From contig NMRB01000854.1 of the NCBI GenBank assembly GCA_002633025.1, positions 133,655-197,654 on the forward strand: DNA of 64,000 bases. Direction: 5' to 3'. A model generated the notes under the pieces. The model did not search any database, was not told where the DNA came from, and worked only from the letters and a program-made list of their open reading frames with translations. Source of the DNA: Notospermus geniculatus (taxonomy: Eukaryota > Nemertea > Pilidiophora > Heteronemertea > Lineidae). Each line of letters opens with the position of its first letter. Position 1 is the first letter of the stretch. Positions 53,682 through 62,929 of the stretch are shown here, piece after piece. The position numbers were made by a program, and so were the translations under genes.

Positions 53682-54980
53682 GGGCACACACCAGGCGAGG
53701 TGAAGGGGGATTGCAAGCGATCTGATCACCATCAATCTTGCTGAAGGGGTTATTGTCGTCCTGGGTACACATAAAGTGTACCCAGGTTCGATGTCGTCAA
53801 GTGAAATTGTACCCTGGGTCCACTTTCTTTTTACAAACTGTACCCAGGTTCTGATTTAGAGACCTAGGGACGAGCTCATTCTCAAGATTTCGTGGGATAG
53901 CGTATGTTGGTCCCAGGATCCTGTTGCTATGACCTTGGAGGAATTATACTGACAGGAGGAACAGCGAGCTAATTGCCCCTCTATAATCCCTTTTTCACAC
54001 CTCCCCAAACAATGGAACACACAGGCCCGCAGTGTTTGCCCAGCAAGCTATGACACATGATCAAACAAACCCATCATGGCCATGCACAATGGCACATGCA
54101 CATGTAGGCCTACATGGAAATGACACGTTTTCTTGTCTAGCTGGCGAGTTGATTAACTTTCTCTGTAACCATCCGAGGTTGAAAACTGTCCAGCTGGTCA
54201 AAAATAAAATTCTTCCAACTTCTCTTCTTTAGCTTTTTGCACGGCCAACTTGCAGCCACAATATCAAGTGACTTCACCGAGAACAACCTCGCCCCGAGGT
54301 CTCCAAATCAGAACCTGGGTACAGTTTGTAACAAGAAAGTGGACCCAGGGTACAAATTCACTTGACGACATCGAACCTGGGTACACTTTATGTGTACCCA
54401 GGACGACAATAACCCCTTCAGCATCAATCTTCTTTATTTTCTTACCAGCCACTGCTGCAGAATAGGTACAAAATGTAGGTGATATCATTTTTGTGTGTGC
54501 AGCGGTTGGTTGGCCATCATATGTGACCCGTGACAGCAAAATGAGTCGGAATGCACACAGAAGATGACCCAAGGTGAACCAACGGTTTGTTGATTTCAGG
54601 AGTCTCTCGATTGTGAAATTTCAGGGTTCAAAGTTCATGACCATTTGGTCTAAAATGCAACCTGGATTTTGCTCTGTGCGACCAAAAAAATTGATGTTCT
54701 AATGCATTTTGCATTGTGTGCGACTTGATTTTTTGGCCTGTTCGACCAAAATCTGCTTTTTCAGAAAATGAACTTTGATCCCTGAATTTGACTTTGTCCA
54801 TTCTGTAAAATTGTTCTCTGGTGTCATCTTGGGTCTTCTTTCCGGCGCATTCTGACTCATTTTGCTGTCACAGGTCACATATCGCCGTCCATCAAATATC
54901 TGGCATCAACAGCCAATTTTGCTCAATGGTGATCAAATTGTTTGTGATATATCGCCCTCACCTCGCCTGGTGTGCTGCCC
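53682..54980. mobile_element. 1.3-kb nested palindromic element
   Basis: Outer ends GGGCACACACCAGGCGAGG and CCTCGCCTGGTGTGCTGCCC. Inner inverted arms of about 140 bp are at 53733-53872 and 54298-54436 (GGGTACACTTTATGTGTACCC words). A further MITE at 54519-54882 splits the right side. No transposase frame. Confidence 0.85.
54519..54882. mobile_element. ATATGTGACC-ended MITE inside the nested element
   Basis: ATATGTGACCCGTGACAGC and GCTGTCACAGGTCACATAT ends with AAAATGAGTCGGAATGC in both arms. A half copy is at 57847-57990. Confidence 0.88.
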
Positions 54981-55377
54981 ATTTTAATTTAACAAATCAA
55001 TAAAAAAAGGAAAAAAAAACAATTTCCCCTAAAATAGAGGCAATCAGATGTTTTGAATGAAATCAGTATTTGAAAACACCTGGCAAGGCTTGAAAATCTG
55101 AACAAATATTGCTTCGAGTCCATAATGTTAATTTTTATCTTCTTTGATAAAAATCGATAAAATACCGAGGCCTAGTATTGAAATGTAGCAATCTGATCAA
55201 ACATTAAGATTGTAATCTGTAATTGAAATCAACAGGTGTTGTGGCTTGAAAATTGGAACAGTGTGGGCGTTCCTCTTTGTGAGTTTTCTCATACGACTTG
55301 GCCGTCAATGGGGAATTCACAACTGACAGTATGAGTATTGAATATTCTCACCAGGCCTTTTAAACAGGGGCGGTGGC

Positions 55378-55525
55378 AGTACCACCCTGTTCAAAATTCA
55401 GACGAGAGGTCATTTTACCACCCTGTTTAAATATTTACCACCCTGTGTGAAAATGTAACTTGCAATGCATTTTCTATTACACCACCCTGTTTGAATTTCA
55501 CTCCCACTCTGTTTGAAAATCCACG
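55378..55525. repeat. Degenerate repeat (TTACCACCCTGTTTAAA)
   Basis: Five or six ACCACCCTGTTTGAA words at 20-45 bp spacing. Confidence 0.65.
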
Positions 55526-55825
55526 GTCTTTATCAAAGGAAAATGCTATCATTCCCCGTTTGGAAAGATTTCTGGCTAGAACGCTGACTGACTTGCACTG
55601 AGACTGAGAGAAATGAATGCCCATACATGTAGCTTTCAACGGGCGAGTTGCAAATAGAAAGCCAACTTGTGCACCATGTTCCAGCTGTCACTGATTTACA
55701 AAGCGAATTTTAAAAAAAATGGCAATGGTGTTGGAATACGAAGGCACAGAATACATGTTCCAATTTATCAGATTTTTTTGTTGGAACATTTTTCTTTTGT
55801 AAGAGAAGAGTCAACAGCTTCAGCC

Positions 55826-55990
55826 ATGGTGGTCCAGTGCATCGGGTCTCTGACTTGCAGTCAGGAGGTCTCAGATTCAAATCCCACCATCGGTGTGAGA
55901 CTTTGGGTTAGTCTTCTTAACTTAGTCAACTGTTCTTTCATGTCTGTTCATCGATGGCCGACACCCACACTTATTCAATCTCGGCAACCA
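55826..55990 (+). repeat. tRNA-derived SINE family E, diverged copy
   Basis: CATGGTGGTCCAGTGCATCG, GTCTCAGATTCAAATCCC, then GTGAGACTTTGGGTTAGTC. Confidence 0.7.
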
Positions 55991-56401
55991 CTTCCGTCAA
56001 ATCGTTATGAAGATGAGGCAGCTGCCGCTGACGCTCTCCACTTGATACCGAGTTCATTAATCAGGTTCTCTCATTCCGATCAGGGCAGGTGCGCATTAGG
56101 TAGATCTTACTGTCAGCGGAGCCAATCTCGCTCAATGCTGTCAAAAGTTAGGCCTGTCTTCACTACCGATATACAGCGGTTTCCGCTGAGTGTTGTGGCG
56201 ATTGTGTGGTGGGATCATAAAATGTGAAGAATTTATAAAACAATCAAAGGACTTGCCAAACCTGCGAAAATGGCACCACTCACTGCAAAATGTGGTGGAG
56301 ACTTAAAAGTTGTGGATGGAAACAGACTTTTAGAATCAAATTCTTGATGATGCATGGACTGGTGGGTTAAAATTAAGTCAGACGCGGACGCCTTCTCTAT
56401 G

Positions 56402-56540
56402 CGGTGGAGAGAGGGCAACTCTAATGATAACAGAGGGTTTCTCTGGGCACTCTGGTTTCCTCCTGCTGTACATTTATTTCCCAAATATTCCCGAGAGTGC
56501 CAATAATACTGTACTCGGTGCTTGTTTCTCAATATTTTAT
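56402..56540 (+). repeat. SINE family A, 5'-truncated
   Basis: GGGCACTCTGGTTTCCTCCT and TGCTGTACATTTATT followed by a tail ending CTTGTTTCTCAATATTTT. Confidence 0.75.
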
Positions 56541-56573
56541 TTCAAGTCATCCTCCACAGTAATGTAAACTGAT

Positions 56574-56724
56574 CACGGTTTCTGCCAGAAATTTGTTGAG
56601 GGTACCCCCGGTACTAATTTCTTCAAAATCAGCAAAAACCCCATGAAATAAAAGAAAGTGGCCCTTTTCTGTTCCTTTGAGGGTGCTCGCATAGTAGCCT
56701 TAGTACCCTCTGGTGGAAACACTG
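56574..56724. mobile_element. CAGTG-type MITE with 5-bp duplication CTGAT
   Basis: CACGGTTTCTGCCAGA left and TCTGGTGGAAACACTG right, flanked by CTGAT (56569-56573, 56725-56729). 151 bp. Confidence 0.88.
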
Positions 56725-57762
56725 CTGATCCCATTTACTTGAGTTGGCACAAATTAATACAGTGCCTATGGCCTCCTGATACATGTATGATACCAAGAGG
56801 AAGCAATTTAGACTGAATTATATATTTATGCATAATTTAACTACCGTACCCCACTGGTATTTACTTTACCGTAGAATGGACAGTAAAATGTCATAAAACC
56901 CACGAGCCATCATGCCCTTACTCACACTGTAATTTTGAAGCAGATAATTCGCACGAAACGATTAAATCTACCAGACCATCATAAAGTGCAATTCATGCAT
57001 CAACCTGCATACATGGATTGTACCAACCTGCATGGATGTCTCATTCGTTTAAGTAATCTTTATGGGGGTGGGACAATCATACATGACAGAATGTCCCACT
57101 TGACTTGGCGCAGTTTGCATCAATCTTGGCCTTGAATGAAAAACTGACTTCAATTTGCATAGTCCTTCATTAATATTTGGTCATTTTCACAGAATTGTAT
57201 CGACCTTTCTGACGTCAAACTCAGGGTTCAATATTAGGCCAACATTGTAGCAACATTTATTTGTTTCAGGTCACCTTACCAAACAAAAAAATTTATCGCT
57301 TATTAATTTTTTATTTGTACGGCGTCAGTTTGTCCACAGCAGCTGATTTCCACCATTTTTATCTTCAACAAACAGGCGCCATGTGAGATAAACTAAAACA
57401 GAACACACAAACTGAATACAATAATATTTAGGACAAAGTCAACATTGATTCCTCTTTTCTATTTTATAAAGCGAGACAAGTCAAGGTTTCAGTAACAGCC
57501 TCAATCAAAGTGTATTATAAACAAAAACCTTAATTGTAGCCGAGGTCCCTTGACGTGCCTAACTATTTGATTTATTTCCAACAGGCCTGGCCCATACCAA
57601 AAATTCAAAAGCGAAAATTCATCTCAGTTTCATCAAAAAAAAGTTGTGCCTTTGTTTTGGTCTTTGAACCACAATCCGCCATCCGATTTTTTTCACCTTT
57701 AAAATAACCCTAATTCGCATGTTTTGGAGCCCTTGTTTTTTGCTCTCTGACAGTAGTACCGG

Positions 57763-57840
57763 TAGGGCCTAAACATCTAGGCCTAGGCCTGTTGGCCTTA
57801 GGCTAGGCCTAGGCTGATAGGGCAGGCCTAGCTAAGTAAA
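57763..57840. repeat. AGGCCTA-rich cluster
   Basis: Seven or more overlapping TAGGCCTA/AGGCCTAG words in 80 bp; the same word is scattered through the window. Confidence 0.7.
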
Positions 57841-57846
57841 TGTCAC

Positions 57847-57990
57847 CGTCACTGACAGCAAAATGAGTCGGAATGCGCCAGAAAGAAGACCCAAGATGAC
57901 ACCAGAGAACAATTACAGAAATGGACAAGTCAAATTTCATGACACAAGTTCCTGAAATCAACAAACTGTTGGTGGTGTCACCTTGGGCAT
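57847..57990 (+). mobile_element. Half copy of the ATATGTGACC MITE
   Basis: GACAGCAAAATGAGTCGGAA and GACCCAAGATGACACCAGAG are shared with the arms of 54519-54882. Confidence 0.75.
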
Positions 57991-58072
57991 GTTAGCCTAG
58001 CCTAGGCTCTATGTGATGTCATGCATTGTCATGACGTTGTGTCTTCTAGGCCTACTGTCTAAGTTGGAACGA

Positions 58073-58194
58073 GTTTAGAATCCCCTGTCAGTGCCCAAAA
58101 AAAGGTCATCGATTGACGGAATAAGCCGCATTGTACAATAGGATTTCCATTGTGTGCCATGGAGTAACGTCACTTCCGACGGGGGATTCTAAAC
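58073..58194. mobile_element. GTTTAGAATCCCC-ended repeat, copy 1
   Basis: GTTTAGAATCCCC and GGGGATTCTAAAC are 13-bp inverted ends; an inverted copy of the whole element is at 62804-62929. Confidence 0.8.
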
Positions 58195-58499
58195 TTTAGC
58201 CTCTAAGTTCTGCCTTCGACTGATTTAACTCGTACTGTCACGACACGGACGACGGAGTGACGGATGGGTCACACACACACAAATAGGGCCTAGGCCTACT
58301 GAAATAGCCTGGCCTTGGCCTAAATTAAAAATGCAACTGCAAGCGCCACAACACAAGTTTATACACAGAATACAACAATTAACGGACAGCCAAACAGACA
58401 GCTGAAATTAAAAAGAGGTCAACTTCAAGGAAAAACAAACGAGATTAAAAAACGTGAATCAAGAAAAAAACGTGAAACTTCACTGCGTCACGTTTCAGT

Positions 58500-58950
58500 G
58501 TATTTTCTGTACGTGCAGTACACACACACAGCATCACATGGCGTCGCCAACACCCGACTCTTTGTGAAGTCCGTTGAGAGAAAAATCGGCGGTACCTACC
58601 TAATGTCACCAACTGATATCCCTTTACAACTGTCACCCCAACGTATGACAGCGAGTCAACATCCTCTCACAAGTTATATCAGACTTTCGATTAAATATCC
58701 CGGTCGAACTTGGTGCAAAACTTCGTCGTGCTCGCGAGCCGTGTGCAAAGCTCGTCAGGAAAATGGCCGTCCTCTCCCGTTTTCTGGTTCACATATCATT
58801 ATAATATGCAAATGAAGTGCTTCACGTGGCAGGGAATGTTCGAGGGCGGAAACCAAGATGACTTGGCGATATTTTTTATTTACATCAGCCGCCATGTCGC
58901 AAGAAGGTCAACAAATGGGCACAGATGTTATTATTAGGCCTAAATACTAA
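58500..58950 (-). promoter_or_regulatory. Candidate SLC39A promoter and non-coding first exon
   Basis: A CpG-rich patch with a strong minus-strand donor AG|GTAGGT at 58600/58599. The SLC39A start exon has an acceptor at its 5' side, so a leader exon must exist further upstream. This is the best-looking site before the divergent SLC30A gene, but nothing in the sequence proves it is transcribed. Confidence 0.25.
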
Positions 58951-59129
58951 ATATAGCCTGTTCCTATTGTAACCACCTTCTTGCTTTTTGATGAAACTCA
59001 CCCCCGGGACTGTCGGGTTCCCGCCACGCTGCCGCCCACTCAGTTTCCCGCCATGGATTTTTCTGTCCCAGTCTCGCTCCCATTCATTGAAACCCCTCTA
59101 TTGAATACGGTATTTTCAAAATGTTAGGA

Positions 59130-59380
59130 CAGGGGCGTAGCTAGCCGGGGTCGGGGGGGGGGGGCAAATGCAAAATGGGACAAAGCAAATTTTTCCTCTA
59201 AATGGTCATTTTCCCTCTTCAAGCCAAGTTCGCCATCGGGTGCCAGGTGGGGAATGCATCTGAGAGGATGTAGATTCCTTTTTTTTCTGGGGAGGACCCC
59301 CAGACCCCCCTCTCACTGCACTTCGCCCTCCACATTCTAGCAATTTTGCTGCCCTAGGCCCGAAGCTAGCTACGCCCTTG
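59130..59380. mobile_element. CAGGGGCGTAGCTAGC-ended MITE
   Basis: CAGGGGCGTAGCTAGC and GCTAGCTACGCCCTTG ends with G- and C-rich subterminal runs. No clear duplication. Confidence 0.8.
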
Positions 59381-59662
59381 TGGGCGGGAGAGTGGGAGGT
59401 GGACGTTTCATCCCTCGTGAAGGCCCCCCCCCCAAAAATGCGCTTGTCTAGATTGACTGGACTAGACATGGAGGCCAACTTAAAGAAGTTCAAGACTCTT
59501 GTGTTTTTGGCACAAATAGAAAAAAACCTGCAGGTCGGAGCTCTAGTAATATTCAGATCTAGCGCATCCAATATAATGCCGCGTAGGTGGTAAAGAAAGA
59601 CTCGGCACTGAATTGGCCATTTTGATCCTCAAATATCCGCCCTGTTGATTAATTTATGAACC

Positions 59663-60190
59663 GTCGGAGGACGTGACAATTTTCTGAACTCTTGAAAGAG
59701 AGTACCGTACATGTAGTTTGGCTGAAGTGAACTAAAGTCAGTCAACTTACAGGCCCGGATCCAGGGGGGCATGTGCCCCCCCTATTTTTTGAGAGGCAAT
59801 GATTTTTTTACTGCATTTTTTGAAAATCATCTATTATTTCATGTCTAAGATGCTGGGAAATCGCATCTCAGAGCTTTGATTTTTTCAAATTTTCCCGGGG
59901 GAGGCCCCCCGGACCCCCCTTCATGTGCGCGGACCTGCGGTAAGCGCCAACTGAGGGCTTGCCCTCAGGGTTGTGCCCCCCGTATTTCTAAACCCTGGAT
60001 CCGGCCCTGACTTACAGGACACTTTGACATTTACACACCACCAATGAGCCAGCCGTCNGTCGGAGGACGTGACAATTTTCTGAACTCTTGAAAGAGAGTA
60101 CCGTACATGTAGTTTGGCTGAAGTGAACTAAAGTCAGTCAACTTACAGGACACGTTGACATGCTTTACACACCAAAGCCAGCCGTCATTT
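59663..60190. repeat. Tandem duplication with a single N at the joint
   Basis: GTCGGAGGACGTGACAATTT to GCCAGCCGTC occurs at 59663-60057 and again at 60059-60190. The first copy differs mainly by the transposon at 59750-60009, and N60058 sits exactly at the junction. Confidence 0.9.
59750..60009. mobile_element. CAGG-ended MITE with 5-bp duplication ACTTA
   Basis: CAGGCCCGGATCCAGG and CCTGGATCCGGCCCTG ends, flanked by ACTTA (59745-59749, 60010-60014). The empty site ACTTACAGG is preserved at about 60140. Confidence 0.93.
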
Positions 60191-60634
60191 TCGTCCTGGT
60201 AGTGGCATCTGAGCAGTGGTTGACCACAGTTGGTGCATTGTGTAGTCAGATTTGATTTGGGTTTCTGGGCATGTTTGCCCTTCTGGACCCCAGTTTCCGG
60301 ATAGGGCAAAAAAAGCCAGGCCTGCATATGTACGTTCTAAATCCTGCATTGATGAAAACACTTTTTTATCAGTCAATACTGACTGTTTCTGGGGGAATTC
60401 TGGTGTAATAGAATCTAATATCCCCTGATATGTGATGTCCCTCAACAATGATTTACGGATTAAGCGGGCATCATTGTGAATAGAGAGACCAAAACCCTTC
60501 CTGAGGACAATTGAGGCATATCAGGGATGGTGGGTATTTCAGAGGTCCAAATACCACCACGGACAATGCCGACCCCAAGCAATATAGGCCTACTGGTCCC
60601 GGAAATATTTGTGCTATTTGGACCTTTTCTGCCC

Positions 60635-60665
60635 CGCCCCCCCCCCCCCCNCCCCCCCCCCCCCC
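60635..60665. repeat. Poly-C run with one N
   Basis: A run of about 28 C at 60638-60665 broken by N60651; probably a length-uncertain homopolymer. Confidence 0.9.
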
Positions 60666-60794
60666 GTGGCGTGCCAATCCAGGTTCCATGGGCATGTAGA
60701 AAGAAAATTAACGAATACCCAGGCCTAATTGATTGATTACAAATATCTAATAGGCCCTATGATTCTTGATCTTCCCAGACCACACTAAAGTTCC

Positions 60795-61010
60795 TAGGCC
60801 TAGGCCCCGCCCCTGTGCGGACTTCACCCACGCGCCGGCCATGGACCACCGGGATGGACCACGCCCATCCAACTTCTTCACATTTCAACTTCCGCATTTT
60901 CCCACAACTGAAAATGTGAATCAAACGGGATAAACAAAATCACGTGACTAAGTCACATGGTATACAAAATGGTGGACGCACACTTCAGGAAATAAACCTT
61001 TGATCTCGTG
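60795..61010 (+). promoter_or_regulatory. SLC30A proximal promoter / 5' UTR
   Basis: Immediately upstream of the start codon: a GC box GGCCCCGCCCC at 60803-60813, a palindromic E-box TCACGTGA at 60941-60948, and a YY1-like AAAATGGTGG near 60967. The transcription start is not known. Confidence 0.4.
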
Positions 61011-61668
61011 ATGCATCGCTCGTCAAACCTCGATTCTGGGGCTTCCCTATTGTATAGTGAGGATGATGATGTGGCAGATATTGGACTGGATTCAGATAGA
61101 ACACGATTGATCATAAATGACATCTCCAAAACAGATGCAGGCGATGGACACGAGGACATTTTGCTGAAAACCCCGACGGGGTCTTTCACCGGTGCTTCTT
61201 CCGAAGGATCGAAATTTTCATCACATTCAGACAGTCCGACATTTCCTGCAAGTGCAGCCATGGCTGATGACCGTGATCAGCAAGGCGGGGGGCATGACCG
61301 CCTGCTGGAAGATATCAGGCGGACGTCCCGTGGTGGTTTTAATCCCTTCAATACCCCGCCAGGGCAGGAGGTAGAAGAGGAAAATCCATTGCCAATGCCA
61401 CCCCCGCAAACTGGTAACAGATTAATGATCGACGATGACATGAGTGACACCAGTGACGGTAGCGGTGAAAGGGATATTTTATTACCGAATCGTCCCATGA
61501 ATATTCAATTTTCGGAAGGCCACGGTCTTCCAACGTCTCCTCAAGAGTTTGAAGAACATCGCGTACACTGTCACCGATTTCAAGGGAATGTTGCAGACAA
61601 AACTGCTAGGAATCAGCTGATAGCGATTAGTGTTCTATGTCTGTTGTTTATGATTGGTGAAATTGTTG
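61011..61668 (+). CDS. SLC30A: SLC30A exon 1: N-terminal tail and TM1
   Basis: Codons 1-219 plus one base; donor GTTG|GTATGC. The tail includes acidic dileucine-type motifs D29-R-T-R-L33-I34 and E153-R-D-I-L157-L158, which could direct endolysosomal sorting. Met84 is a possible internal start. Confidence 0.93.
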
Positions 61669-62201
61669 GTATGCATCTTTTTCTCATGTACCATATTTTT
61701 TGTTCTTCATTTACCAGGAAGATACTTGTAAATGCATGCTATTTCTTGGTACAATGTCACATGTGTATCATTGGATTTTCATTTTTCTTGTCCCAATTGA
61801 GACTATAGGCCTACTACACAATCATGTTTGACCCATAAACATTTATACAACAAAGTTTCCACACTTGCCCTATTATCAAGAATACTAAATAAAGCATAGG
61901 TTTATACATGTACTTGCTACTCATTCTCATTGCCACTTCAAATTAATCTCTTTAACCTTACCTGCCACTTGGCACAATTCTTTATCTGTAAAGGGAGAGG
62001 CCTACTTTTCCACTTCATGACTTGTTTACTAACTATTGATTGTTTTTCTTGAAGGTGGTGTTTATGCAAACAGCTTAGCATTAGTGACAGATGCAACTCA
62101 TCTAGCCAGCGATCTCACCAGCTTCCTCATCAGTTTGTGTGCCATTTATGTTGCCATGAAACCGCCAACAAAGAGATTAACATTCGGTTACTACAGGGCA
62201 G
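61011..62201 (+). CDS. SLC30A: ZnT-type zinc exporter (SLC30A2/3/4/8-like), first two exons, partial
   Basis: Cation diffusion facilitator family member that exports zinc from the cytosol into vesicles or out of the cell in exchange for protons. Exons 61011-61668 and 62055-62201 join in phase 1. Residues 1-200 form a long acidic, Ser/Pro-rich cytosolic tail with an HCH motif at 186-188, typical of the ZnT2/3/4/8 branch. Membrane segment 1 is 202-219 (NQLIAISVLCLLFMIGEIV). Segment 2 carries the zinc-site pair H235 and D239 (DATHLASD). KRLTFGYYRA ends exon 2 in phase 1, where relatives continue with Glu. The wording LLFMIGE.VG closely resembles ZnT4. The ATG at 61011 follows an in-frame TAA at 60993. 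Membrane segments 3-6 and the C-terminal domain are right of 64000. Transcription is divergent from the SLC39A gene. Confidence 0.93.
62055..62201 (+). CDS. SLC30A: SLC30A exon 2: TM2 and loop
   Basis: The acceptor is TTTTTCTTGAAG. It encodes GVYANSLALVTDATHLASDL and then TSFLISLCAIYVAMKPPTKR up to the donor GCAG|GTAAAT. The HxxxD pair is intact. Confidence 0.95.
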
Positions 62202-62469
62202 GTAAATACAGGGAACCTTTAAATGAACTTTGTGAGCCGCTCCACCAAAAGTAGGCACTTGTTGCAACCGTGGAAAGGATTAACGGCCTTACAGCACAAT
62301 AGTTGAAATGTACGTTGGCGCGGGTTTACAATAGTAGTAGAAAGTAGTGATAATAGTTGAGTAAACTGATGATCAATGATGATCACTTGTGACAATCGCC
62401 TGCTTTTGCTGGAGCGACTCACATTTATTCTGTAACATAATACATGTAATTAGGATAAATGAACAGGGA

Positions 62470-62695
62470 TTGACATAAGCCAAGGCCATTTTCCAAAACA
62501 CCCTTGCTGGCTCTCTATTCTAATCCAAAGTGATTGTTGTCCAAGGTCATGGATGGTCAATTTCAGCTAGACCCAGTTTATTATCACATTTATCAAATGA
62601 AGGCACACAATAGGCCAAGGGTCAGCCAGCCATGGCCCTGGACACTTTAGAGGGCCAGCAAGGGTGTTTTGGAAAATGGCCTTGGCTTATGTCAA
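62470..62695. mobile_element. TTGACATAAGCC-ended MITE beside an N
   Basis: TTGACATAAGCCAAGGCC and GGCCTTGGCTTATGTCAA ends; arms of about 48 bp continue to ACACCCTTGCTGGC. N62696 follows immediately, so the right junction is unresolved. Confidence 0.88.
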
Positions 62696-62803
62696 NCGCA
62701 AAGACCCTTTTGTTCGGTGATCTCTTCTCGGTGTCAACCAATGGGATGTCTTTTCTTATGCCTATGCGATGGGATGGTTTTGGTTGACAACGATTGGCTG
62801 AAC

Positions 62804-62929
62804 TTTAGAAGTGACTGGTCAGAAGTGACGTACTCCATGGCACACAGTGGAAATCTATTTGATTGATGCGGCTTCCTTATTCCATCAACTGATGAAATTT
62901 TTTTTGGCACCGACCAGAGATTCTAAATC
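62804..62929. mobile_element. Inverted copy of the 58073-58194 repeat
   Basis: Shares GAAGTGACG(T)TACTCCATGG, GCACACA(A/G)TGGAAATC and GATTCTAAA with the complement of 58073-58194. Confidence 0.8.

Noticed and set aside
58741-58747. TGCACAC metal-response element core near the candidate SLC39A promoter
   Set aside because: A TGCRCNC match is expected about once per kilobase counting both strands; one copy is not evidence for MTF-1 control.
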